From Thermoplasmatota archaeon (GTDB lineage Archaea > Thermoplasmatota > E2 > JACPAO01 > JAHFTW01), in the NCBI GenBank assembly GCA_028289805.1, contig JANQNI010000191.1, forward strand, positions 1-6,049: a stretch of DNA of 6,049 bases, read 5' to 3'. Below the pieces are notes generated by a model. It ran no database searches. It worked only from the letters and a program-made list of their open reading frames with translations, and had not been told where the DNA came from. Below are positions 1 through 5,235 of this stretch, one piece after another; within the stretch, counting starts at the first letter, position 1; each line of letters begins with the position of its first letter. A program made the position numbers and the translations under genes.

Positions 1-799
1 GCGACAGGTCGCCGGGGGCGGGCAGGCCGTTTTGCTGGGGGCAGTAGTCGACGAAGCCCCGCGTCACCATGCCGCCGTTGGGGAGGCGGTCGAGGCCGAA
101 GACGCGGACGTTCTGGGCGATGCAGCTGATGGTGTCGGTGGTGCCGACGATCTCGTGGCTGATCATGTGGCAGCCGAGGTCCTGGGGCTGGACGAAGGTG
201 TTGACCCACACCGGGTCGGTGGGGTCGCGGATGTCGTAGACGGTGAAGCCGGTGTCCGCGGTGGGCTCCAGGGCCGTGAGTTCCGCCAACTCGCCGGGGC
301 CGGGGATGGTCTGGCTCGCCGTGAACAGGTACGCGCCGTCGTCGCTGATCTTCACGTCGACCATGTAGACGCCCGCCTGCTCGATGGTCGACAGCACCAC
401 GGGCTCGGTGCGGTTGCTGATGTCCAGCAGGTACGCGGTGGCGGTCTCGGTGCCGAAGCCGAGGACGGCCGCGACGCCCAGGTCCAGGTCACCGCGCATG
501 TCGATCTCGCCGATGTAGCTGTGCGGCGCCGGGTTGCCGGCGTCGTCCCAGCGCAGGGGCGTCCAGCCGACGGCGGCGAGGCTGCACGTGCGCACGTTGT
601 AGGTGTCGTGGTCGAAGGCGAGGTCCTGGTCGTCCACGATGGGGTCGTCCGTGGCGGCGAGGAACCGGACGTCGGGGTGCTCGAACGGCGTGGCGGCGCA
701 CGCGGCGTCGGCGTCGTCCCCGCCCGTCTCCTCGGACTCCAGGCACCCGGCGACGGCGGTGGCGGCCAGGAGGGCGACCATCCAGAGCGTCTTCTGCAT
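1..799 (-). CDS. LVIVD-like repeat (beta-propeller type) lipoprotein, 3' end cut by window edge
   Basis: 266 codons are visible with no stop; the gene leaves the window at base 1. The N-terminus is a lipoprotein signal peptide: a short start with Lys3, a hydrophobic stretch about residues 5-17, and a lipobox VAGC with Cys19 as the predicted lipidated residue. An acidic linker follows (about 20-31, ESEETGGDDADA), typical of surface-anchored archaeal lipoproteins. The body carries two motifs like LVIVD repeats: AYLLDISNRTEPVVLSTI (about 122-139) followed by VYMVDVKISDDGAYLFTAS (144-162), and TVYDIRDPTDPVWVNTF (186-202). These repeats usually build beta-propeller-like extracytoplasmic proteins of unknown function. 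Five further cysteines (34, 72, 210, 226, 253) could form disulfides outside the cell. ATG at 799 is chosen because it gives a complete signal peptide and lies about 26 bases from a TATA-like box; Met7 is a less likely start. The gene is divergent from the Lrp gene. Membrane anchoring is confident; the substrate or partner is unknown. Confidence 0.83.
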   Translation of the reverse strand, partial: MQKTLWMVALLAATAVAGCLESEETGGDDADAACAATPFEHPDVRFLAATDDPIVDDQDLAFDHDTYNVRTCSLAAVGWTPLRWDDAGNPAPHSYIGEIDMRGDLDLGVAAVLGFGTETATAYLLDISNRTEPVVLSTIEQAGVYMVDVKISDDGAYLFTASQTIPGPGELAELTALEPTADTGFTVYDIRDPTDPVWVNTFVQPQDLGCHMISHEIVGTTDTISCIAQNVRVFGLDRLPNGGMVTRGFVDYCPQQNGLPAPGDLS

Positions 800-821
800 G
801 CACGCGCCGACGCGGGGCCGG

Positions 822-827
822 TTTATG
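822..827 (-). promoter_or_regulatory. TATA-like box of the lipoprotein gene (leaderless)
   Basis: Minus-strand CATAAA in an otherwise GC-rich gap. Its centre is about 25-26 bases upstream of the ATG at 799, the usual archaeal TATA-to-start-site distance, so transcription would begin at or next to the start codon. No Shine-Dalgarno sequence lies before this ATG, which fits a leaderless mRNA. Confidence 0.55.
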
Positions 828-848
828 GGTTCTGTGCCGCCGACGCCG

Positions 849-863
849 CGCCGGTGCCCGGCG
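849..863. promoter_or_regulatory. Inverted repeat between divergent promoters, possible Lrp operator
   Basis: A perfect 6-3-6 inverted repeat, CGCCGG-TGC-CCGGCG, lies between the two opposite TATA-like boxes (822-827 and 874-879). Lrp/AsnC dimers often bind palindromes of about 13-15 bases near their own promoters, so this could be an autoregulatory site also acting on the lipoprotein gene. In GC-rich DNA a repeat of this size can arise by chance; the operator role is an inference. Confidence 0.35.
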
Positions 864-873
864 ACGATACCCC

Positions 874-879
874 CATAAG
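874..879 (+). promoter_or_regulatory. TATA-like box of the Lrp gene (leaderless)
   Basis: Plus-strand CATAAG, nearly the same as the CATAAA facing the other way at 822-827. Its centre is about 28 bases before the ATG at 905, which places the transcription start at or very near the start codon. There is no Shine-Dalgarno sequence in front of this ATG, again fitting a leaderless mRNA. Confidence 0.55.
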
Positions 880-904
880 CCTCCGGTCCCTGGAACGCGC
901 GTCC

Positions 905-1315
905 ATGGACGACGTCGACCGCCAGCTCCTCGCGTTGCTGCGCCAGAACGCGCGCGCGTCCTACACGAACCTCGCCAAGGAGGTCGGGACCAGCGAGGGC
1001 ACGGTGCGGGCGCGCATCAAGCGCCTCGTGGACGACGGCGTCATCACGCGCTTCACGGTGCGCACGGCGGGGCAGGCCGTCAAGGCGCTCATCGAGGTGC
1101 GCGTCGAGAGCAACGTCCACACGGAGGAGGTGGCGAGCCAGATCGCCTCCTGGGACGGCGTCGAGGCGCTGTGGGAGCTGACGGGCCACGACGACATCGT
1201 CGTGGTGGCCGACTGTCAGACGCCCGGCAAGCCCAACGACATCATCGACGCCATCCGCAAGATCCCCGGCATCCGCTCGACGCGCAGCCGACTCATCCTG
1301 AAGGAGTACGGGTAG
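905..1315 (+). CDS. Lrp/AsnC-family transcriptional regulator
   Basis: A 136-residue DNA-binding regulator. The N-terminal winged helix-turn-helix spans about residues 2-50 (DDVDRQLLALLRQNARASYTNLAKEVG, then recognition helix TSEGTVRARIKRLVDDGVI). The C-terminal RAM/AsnC ligand-binding and oligomerisation domain spans about 60-134, with the strand ALIEVRVE, the hallmark turn ELTGHDDIVVVADC (about 91-104) and the closing segment IPGIRSTRSRLILKEYG. It is slightly shorter than the roughly 150 residues usual for the family, as common in archaea. The reading frame stays open far upstream, but that part is antisense to the lipoprotein gene; ATG 905 is chosen because homology begins there and a TATA-like box lies 28 bases before it. 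Its stop overlaps the start of the next small gene, so the two probably share an mRNA. Family members usually sense amino acids and act as local or global regulators; the ligand here cannot be read from sequence. Confidence 0.93.
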   Translation: MDDVDRQLLALLRQNARASYTNLAKEVGTSEGTVRARIKRLVDDGVITRFTVRTAGQAVKALIEVRVESNVHTEEVASQIASWDGVEALWELTGHDDIVVVADCQTPGKPNDIIDAIRKIPGIRSTRSRLILKEYG

Positions 1316-1473
1316 TGGTCAACCGATGGCTCGGCCGGGCGCCGCGCACGGGTGACGAGGTGCGGCGGTTGCAGGCGTGCTGCGACTCCGAGGTGCAGTG
1401 CCGCAACTGTCCCTTCCGGGCGGAGAACGCGAACCGGAGCCTCAAGGACATCCTGCGGGAAGGATTGCTGTAG
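1315..1473 (+). CDS. Small cysteine-rich protein, coupled to Lrp gene, function unknown
   Basis: A 52-residue protein beginning at a GTG whose first base is the last base of the Lrp stop codon (TAGTG). This overlap suggests translational coupling. Four cysteines are clustered: Cys22-Cys23, then Cys29 and Cys32, giving CC-x5-CxxC, with Pro33-Phe34 following. This could bind one zinc ion or an iron-sulfur centre; it does not match a zinc ribbon I can name. The N-terminal part is basic (Arg4, 8, 11, 17, 18) and the C-terminal part looks like an amphipathic helix (SLKDILREGLL). By my count about 47 of 52 codons end in G or C, like the neighbouring genes, and this supports real coding. The same frame is open further upstream, but that part lies inside the Lrp gene. 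I do not recognise the family. Plausible roles are a partner of Lrp or a small metal or redox protein; neither is shown. Confidence 0.62.
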   Translation: MVNRWLGRAPRTGDEVRRLQACCDSEVQCRNCPFRAENANRSLKDILREGLL

Positions 1474-1524
1474 CACGACCCGGCCCCCAACGCGGACCGC
1501 GTGGGGCACGGAGTCGTGCACGAC
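1473..1524. terminator. Nested inverted repeats in convergent gap, possible bidirectional terminator
   Basis: The 68-base gap between the converging small cysteine-rich gene and marC is dominated by symmetry. An inner hairpin pairs CCCC-ACGC (1485-1493, with one bulged A) with GCGTGGGG (1499-1506) around a 5-base loop. Outer arms GCACGAC (1473-1479) and GTCGTGC (1513-1519) enclose it. The second outer arm is itself part of the perfect 12-base palindrome GTCGTGCACGAC (1513-1524). The position suits transcript ends from both strands, but no T-tract follows on either strand, which archaeal intrinsic termination usually needs. It could instead be an RNA-stability element or a protein-binding site. 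Confidence 0.45.
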
Positions 1525-1541
1525 CGGACGCGGCCGAGGAC

Positions 1542-2189
1542 CTACCCCAGCCCGCCGCCGGAGGCCACCCACCCGTCGACGCCGTCCAGGACGTACTGCA
1601 CGGCGAAGGCGACGGTGAGGATGCCCATGATGCGGGTGATGACGCGGCTGCCGGTCTCTCCCAGCAGGCCCTGCAACCGGGCGGCGGCGAGCAGGAAGAG
1701 CATGGTGATGCCCATGACGGCGGCGATGCTGGCTGCGACGATGCCGAGGCCGGAGCCGGTGGTCTGCACGATGACCAGCGAGATCGCACCGGGGCCGGCG
1801 AGCATGGGCAGGCCGAGGGGGACGTAGCTGGGATCCCCGTCCTGGTCGTCGGGGTCGTGGGCGCCGCCGGTGGGGAGGTGGACCTCGCGCAGTTCGCGGC
1901 GGGGGATCTCGCGGCCCTCCCGCAGCATCCGCAGGCCGATCATGACCAGCAGGAAGCCGCCGGCGACCTGGAGGCTGTAGAGTTCGATGCCGAGGTGCCC
2001 GAGGACGCCCTTGCCGGTCGCGGCGAAGACGATGAGGACGACGGCGGCGAAGATCGTGGCCTTGACGGCGATGGCCTGCCGGGCGCGGCGCGGGCGGCCT
2101 TCGGTGAGGCCCAGGAAGAGGCCGAGGCTGGCGGGCGGGTCGACGATGACCAGGAGCGGGATCAAGACGACGAGGAGTTCTGCGAGCAT
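1542..2189 (-). CDS. MarC-family integral membrane protein (UPF0056)
   Basis: A 215-residue polytopic membrane protein, the usual length for the MarC family. Six hydrophobic segments fit the family plan: about 5-27, 43-59, 68-88, 122-142, 147-169 and 184-205. Family signatures visible are the DPPASLGLFLGLTEG motif in the first membrane segment and loop (17-31), the QVAGGFLLVMIGLRML segment (74-89) and PLGLPMLAGPGAISLVI (124-140), whose LPMLAGPGA core is typical of MarC. A charged loop (about 90-120) rich in Arg, then Asp, separates the two halves, which look like an internal duplication of three helices each. Despite the name, MarC proteins are not established multidrug-resistance determinants; transport of a small solute is suspected but unproven. 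ATG 2189 has a Shine-Dalgarno-like sequence 8 bases upstream. It is convergent with the Lrp pair and divergent from the aminotransferase. Confidence 0.9.
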   Translation of the reverse strand: MLAELLVVLIPLLVIVDPPASLGLFLGLTEGRPRRARQAIAVKATIFAAVVLIVFAATGKGVLGHLGIELYSLQVAGGFLLVMIGLRMLREGREIPRRELREVHLPTGGAHDPDDQDGDPSYVPLGLPMLAGPGAISLVIVQTTGSGLGIVAASIAAVMGITMLFLLAAARLQGLLGETGSRVITRIMGILTVAFAVQYVLDGVDGWVASGGGLG

Positions 2190-2197
2190 GGGACCGG

Positions 2198-2204
2198 CAC
2201 CCCC
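2198..2204 (-). promoter_or_regulatory. Shine-Dalgarno site of marC-family gene
   Basis: Minus-strand GGGGGTG ends 8 bases before the ATG at 2189. It pairs with the CACCTCC end of archaeal 16S rRNA with one G-U wobble, and it supports this start codon. Confidence 0.5.
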
Positions 2205-2214
2205 GGAACGACGT

Positions 2215-2230
2215 TGAACCCAGGGGTTGA
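2215..2230. repeat. Short inverted repeat upstream of marC-family gene
   Basis: AACCC-AG-GGGTT (2217-2228) is a perfect inverted repeat, extendable to 2215-2230 with one mismatch. It lies 28-41 bases upstream of the membrane-protein start, where core promoter elements would be expected, so it may be an operator. No strong TATA-like box is visible for this gene; the nearest candidate, minus-strand GGTTCAACG, overlaps the repeat. Confidence 0.3.
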
Positions 2231-2283
2231 TTCCGGCCGACCGGGCCTCCTTCTTGAACGCTGCGGTATCCGTGATGACCGAG

Positions 2284-2305
2284 GCCCTGCGGCGACCGGC
2301 AGGGC
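2284..2305. repeat. Perfect inverted repeat upstream of the aminotransferase gene
   Basis: GCCCTGC (2284-2290) and GCAGGGC (2299-2305) form a perfect 7-base stem around an 8-base loop. The element ends 48 bases before the aminotransferase ATG. If transcription starts upstream of it, it would be a leader hairpin before the ribosome-binding site; if downstream, it could be an operator. No clear TATA-like box was found for this gene, so the choice is open. Confidence 0.4.
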
Positions 2306-2341
2306 TATCCCCGCTCCCGTTCCATGGCGGCTACGGATTTC

Positions 2342-2346
2342 GGAGG
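2342..2346 (+). promoter_or_regulatory. Shine-Dalgarno site deciding the aminotransferase start
   Basis: GGAGG lies 7 bases before the ATG at 2354 and is perfectly complementary to the 3' end of archaeal 16S rRNA. It favours that ATG over the in-frame ATG at 2324, which has no such site. Confidence 0.7.
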
Positions 2347-2353
2347 ACGACCC

Positions 2354-3703
2354 ATGGCGATTCGAGGAACCGAGGCGAAGCCCCGCATCAAGACCCCCAT
2401 CCCCGGCCCCGAGGCCAAGAAGATCGTCCGCCGCGACGACAAGGCCCTCGTGACGACCACCAAGACGGCCCCCGTGGCCATCCAGCGTGCCAAGGGCGTG
2501 GTGGCCGAGGACGTGGACGGCAACGTGTTCCTGGACTTCGCCGCCGGCATCGGCGTGATGAACGTGGGCCACAGCCACCCCACCGTCGTCAAGGCGGTGC
2601 AGGACCAGGCAGCCAAGCTGACGCACTTCGCCGGCACTGACTACTACTACGACCAGCAGGTGAGCCTCGCCGAGCGCGTCACGAAGATGGTGCCCATCGG
2701 CGGCCGCAACAAGAAGATGTTCTACGCCAACAGCGGCGCGGAGGCCATCGAGGCGGCCATCAAGCTCTCCAAGAAGGCGACGGGCCGCCACCGCTTCCTG
2801 GCGTTCCAGGGCGCGTTCCACGGCCGCACCATGGGCGCCGTGAGCCTCACGGCCTCCAAGCCCATCCAGAAGCAGGGCTTCTTCCCCACCATGCCGGGCG
2901 TCACCCACGTCCCCTTCGCCAACCCGTTTCGCAACGTCTGGGGCATCGACGGCTACGAGGAACCCCAGGAACTGACGAACCGCGCCATCGACTTCATCGA
3001 GCAGACCTTCACGTGGAACCTCCCCAGCGACGAGGTGGCGGCGCTGTTCTGGGAGCCCGTGCAGGGCGAGGGCGGCTACATCGTGCCCCCGAAGATGTTC
3101 CCCAAGGCCCTGCGGGACCTGTGCGACGAGCACGGCATCCTGCTGGTGGCCGACGAGGTCCAGACCGGCTTCGGCCGGACGGGCAAGATGTTCGGCACCG
3201 AGCACTACGGCATCAAGCCGGACGTCATGACCATCGCCAAGGCGATGGGCAGCGGCGTCCCCATCGGCGCCACCGTCATCCGCGACGGCCTCGACTTCGA
3301 GACGAAGGGCAGCCACAGCAACACGTACGGCGGCAACCTGCTCGCCTGCGCCAGCAGCCTCGCCACCATCGACGTGCTGGAAGACGAGAACCTCGTCGAG
3401 AACAGCCGCAAGATGGGCGAGCACATGGGCAAGCACCTCGATGAAATGAAGGAGGCCCACGCCAGCATCGGCGACCACCGCGGCCTCGGCCTGATGCGCG
3501 CCATCGAGTTCGTCAAGAAGGACGGCAGCCCCGACGCCAAGCTGCGCGACAAGGTGGAGACCGAGGCGTGGAAGCGCGGCCTCCTGTTGCTGGGCTGCGG
3601 CAAGAGCGGCATTCGGTTCATCCCGCCCCTCGTCGTCAAGGCGGCGCAGGTGGACGGGGCGATGGACGTGCTGCGCGAGAGCCTAGCGGCGGCGAAGGCT
3701 TAG
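2354..3703 (+). CDS. Class III PLP-dependent aminotransferase, GABA/ornithine aminotransferase-like
   Basis: 449 residues, normal for the family. It moves an amino group from an omega- or alpha-amino acid to a keto acid using pyridoxal phosphate in the cytoplasm. Visible signatures in order: DVDGNVFLDFAAGIGVMNVGHSHP near the N-terminus; NSGAEAIEAAIK (S127-G128-A129, phosphate binding); FHGRT (F155-H156, cofactor ring stacking); EPVQGEGG from Glu234; DEVQTGFGRTG with Asp267 contacting the pyridine nitrogen; TIAKAMGSGVPIGA with Lys296 as the Schiff-base lysine; SNTYGGN with Thr324 binding phosphate; and GIRFIPPL near the C-terminus, whose Arg probably binds substrate carboxylate. The N-terminal PRIKTPIPGPEAKKIVRRD segment is like archaeal proteins annotated as 4-aminobutyrate aminotransferase, some of which proved to be amino-acid racemases, so the substrate is uncertain. 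ATG 2354 is chosen for its Shine-Dalgarno; ATG 2324 would add ten residues. The 3' end overlaps the converging glycerol kinase stop. Confidence 0.95.
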   Translation: MAIRGTEAKPRIKTPIPGPEAKKIVRRDDKALVTTTKTAPVAIQRAKGVVAEDVDGNVFLDFAAGIGVMNVGHSHPTVVKAVQDQAAKLTHFAGTDYYYDQQVSLAERVTKMVPIGGRNKKMFYANSGAEAIEAAIKLSKKATGRHRFLAFQGAFHGRTMGAVSLTASKPIQKQGFFPTMPGVTHVPFANPFRNVWGIDGYEEPQELTNRAIDFIEQTFTWNLPSDEVAALFWEPVQGEGGYIVPPKMFPKALRDLCDEHGILLVADEVQTGFGRTGKMFGTEHYGIKPDVMTIAKAMGSGVPIGATVIRDGLDFETKGSHSNTYGGNLLACASSLATIDVLEDENLVENSRKMGEHMGKHLDEMKEAHASIGDHRGLGLMRAIEFVKKDGSPDAKLRDKVETEAWKRGLLLLGCGKSGIRFIPPLVVKAAQVDGAMDVLRESLAAAKA

Positions 3704-5178
3704 GCGCCGAAGGCCCGCACCGCATCCACGGCCCGCGCCCACGCCGCCTTCTTCTCGACCATCCCCCGGCCGGTCTGCGGCTCGAACACCGTCGCCCCCG
3801 GCGGCACCTCCCGCAGGTCGTCCAGGCTCCAGGCGTCGACGGCCAGCCCGGCGAGCAGCCCCGCCCCGATGCCGGTGGACTCGACCTCGGCGGGCCGCAC
3901 GACGGGGCGCTCCAGCAGGTCGGCCTGGAACTGCATCAGGATGTCGCTGCGGGTGGCGCCGCCGTCGACGCGCAGTTCCGGCAGCCGCAACCCGGAGTCG
4001 GCCTCCATGGCGCCCAGCACGTCGGCGCTCTGGAAGGCGATGCTCTCCAGGGTGGCGCGGGCGACGTGCCGCCGCGTCGTCCCGCGGGTGAGGCCCAGAA
4101 CGGCGCCGCGGGCGTGGGGGTCCCAGTGGGGCGCGCCGAGTCCCGTGAAGGAGGGGACGACCACGACGCCGCCGCTGTCGTCGCTCTTGGCGGCCTCGTC
4201 GTTGACCCGGGGAGCGTCGTTGATGATCTTCAGGCCGTCGCGCAGCCACTGGATGGCCGCGCCGCCGACGAAGACGCTGCCCTCGAGGGCGAAGCGCGCC
4301 GCGCCCCCACCGCGCCCACCAAGGCTGGCGGCGCGCGTGGTCAGCAGCCCGTGCTCGCTGCGCACCGCCTCGTCGCCGGTGTGCTGGAGCAGGAAGCAGC
4401 CGGTGCCGTAGGTGTTCTTGGCCTGCCCCGCCTCCAGGCAGCGCTGGCCGAACAGGGCGGCCTGCTGGTCGCCGACGAGGCCGGCGACGGGCACGCCCGC
4501 GAGCGGGCCCTCCCGCACCTCGCCGACGGCGCCGCTGCTGGGCACCACGTCAGGCAGGACCGACTCGGGGACGTCGAACAGGCTGAGCAGGTCCGGGTCC
4601 CAGTCGCCGCGGTGGAGGTCCCACAGCAGGGTGCGGCTGGCGTTGGTGGGGTCGGTGGCGTGGACGCCGGTGAGGCTCCAGGCGAGCCAGGCGTCGACGG
4701 TGCCGAAGGCCAGCTCCCCCCGCTCGGCGCGGGCGCGGGCGCCATCGACATTCTCCAGGAGCCACTCCAGTTTGGTGGCGCAGAAGTAGGGGTCCAGGCC
4801 GCGACCCGTGCGGTCGCGCACCCGCTCCTGCCAGTCGGGGCGCAGTTCGTCGCAGCGCGCGGCGGTGCGCCGGTCCTGCCAGACCAGCGCGCGGTGGACG
4901 GGCTCGCCCGTGGCGCGGTCCCACAAGACGGTCGTCTCGCGCTGGTTGGTGATGCCGAGGGCGGCGACGTCGCCGGGCCGGACGCCCGCGCCGCCCAAGG
5001 CGGCCCCCACCACCTCGCGCGCCACGGCGGCGATCTCGGCGGCGTCGTGCTCCACCCAACCGGGCCGGGGGTAGTGCTGGGCGAACTCGCGGGCGGCGCG
5101 GCCGAGGACGCGGCGCTGGGCGTCCAGGACGAGCGCGGTGACGCCCGTGGTGCCGGCGTCGAGGGCCAGGACCTTCAT
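3700..5178 (-). CDS. glpK: Glycerol kinase (FGGY carbohydrate kinase family)
   Basis: 492 residues, complete. It phosphorylates glycerol with ATP to sn-glycerol 3-phosphate, feeding lipid synthesis or, via a dehydrogenase, glycolysis. The N-terminal phosphate-binding motif LDAGTTG starts at Asp7; PGWVEHD is at 39-45; GITNQRETT (75-83) holds Arg80 and Glu81, which bind glycerol in the E. coli enzyme; Trp100 in LVWQDRRTA and Tyr131 in DPYF line the same pocket; GDQQAALFG (236-244) has the catalytic base Asp237; KNTYGTGCF (254-262), SFTGLGAPHWDP and RVDGGA complete the ATP side. Close match along the full length to E. coli GlpK makes it more secure than other FGGY sugar kinases. The E. coli fructose-1,6-bisphosphate loop (GGKGGTRIP) is about four residues shorter here and lacks its arginine. 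ATG 5178 starts exactly where homology starts; minus-strand GGTGG seven bases upstream is a weak ribosome-binding site. No glycerol facilitator or dehydrogenase is adjacent. Confidence 0.97.
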   Translation of the reverse strand: MKVLALDAGTTGVTALVLDAQRRVLGRAAREFAQHYPRPGWVEHDAAEIAAVAREVVGAALGGAGVRPGDVAALGITNQRETTVLWDRATGEPVHRALVWQDRRTAARCDELRPDWQERVRDRTGRGLDPYFCATKLEWLLENVDGARARAERGELAFGTVDAWLAWSLTGVHATDPTNASRTLLWDLHRGDWDPDLLSLFDVPESVLPDVVPSSGAVGEVREGPLAGVPVAGLVGDQQAALFGQRCLEAGQAKNTYGTGCFLLQHTGDEAVRSEHGLLTTRAASLGGRGGGAARFALEGSVFVGGAAIQWLRDGLKIINDAPRVNDEAAKSDDSGGVVVVPSFTGLGAPHWDPHARGAVLGLTRGTTRRHVARATLESIAFQSADVLGAMEADSGLRLPELRVDGGATRSDILMQFQADLLERPVVRPAEVESTGIGAGLLAGLAVDAWSLDDLREVPPGATVFEPQTGRGMVEKKAAWARAVDAVRAFGA

Positions 5179-5197
5179 CGCCGGGCCACCGGAGCGG

Positions 5198-5213
5198 AGG
5201 CTCAAGCCTTTTT
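5198..5213. promoter_or_regulatory. Divergent promoter region with inverted repeat and shared AT tract
   Basis: The gap between glycerol kinase and the amidohydrolase is only 57 bases. It holds a perfect inverted repeat AGGCT-CA-AGCCT (5198-5209) running into five Ts (5209-5213), the only AT-rich run there. The T run is centred about 25 bases before the proposed amidohydrolase GTG at 5236 and about 33 bases before the kinase ATG at 5178, so it could serve as the TATA element for one or both genes. The repeat may be an operator. Repeat plus T-run also resembles a small terminator on the plus strand, but no plus-strand gene ends here. Confidence 0.4.
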
Positions 5214-5235
5214 CGAGGCGGACCCTCGGCGCCCC

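Noticed and set aside
32..904. Long plus-strand open frame continuous with the Lrp gene, which would make a 427-residue protein
   Set aside because: It is antisense to the lipoprotein gene, has low-complexity Ala/Gly/Val/Asp/Arg composition with no domain, and Lrp homology and promoter position start at 905.
893..961. Similar GAACGCGCG strings near 893 and 946
   Set aside because: The second copy encodes conserved residues of the Lrp helix-turn-helix, and CG-rich matches of this size are expected by chance here.
1171..1314. Upstream extension of the cysteine-rich small gene in the same frame
   Set aside because: It lies wholly within the Lrp coding region and encodes Arg/His-rich shadow sequence; the GTG at 1315 gives the tidy stop-start overlap.
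2324..2353. Upstream in-frame ATG for the aminotransferase
   Set aside because: No Shine-Dalgarno precedes it, while GGAGG lies 7 bases before ATG 2354, and the extra ten residues look unrelated to the family.
1377..2453. Plus-strand open frame of 358 codons across the MarC-family gene
   Set aside because: Composition is a GC-rich shadow (Asp/Gly/Ala/Glu runs) antisense to a membrane protein with clear family motifs.
2162..3478. Minus-strand open frame of 438 codons inside the aminotransferase region
   Set aside because: Low-complexity His/Ala/Val/Gly/Asp sequence opposite a highly conserved enzyme; no motif or family match.
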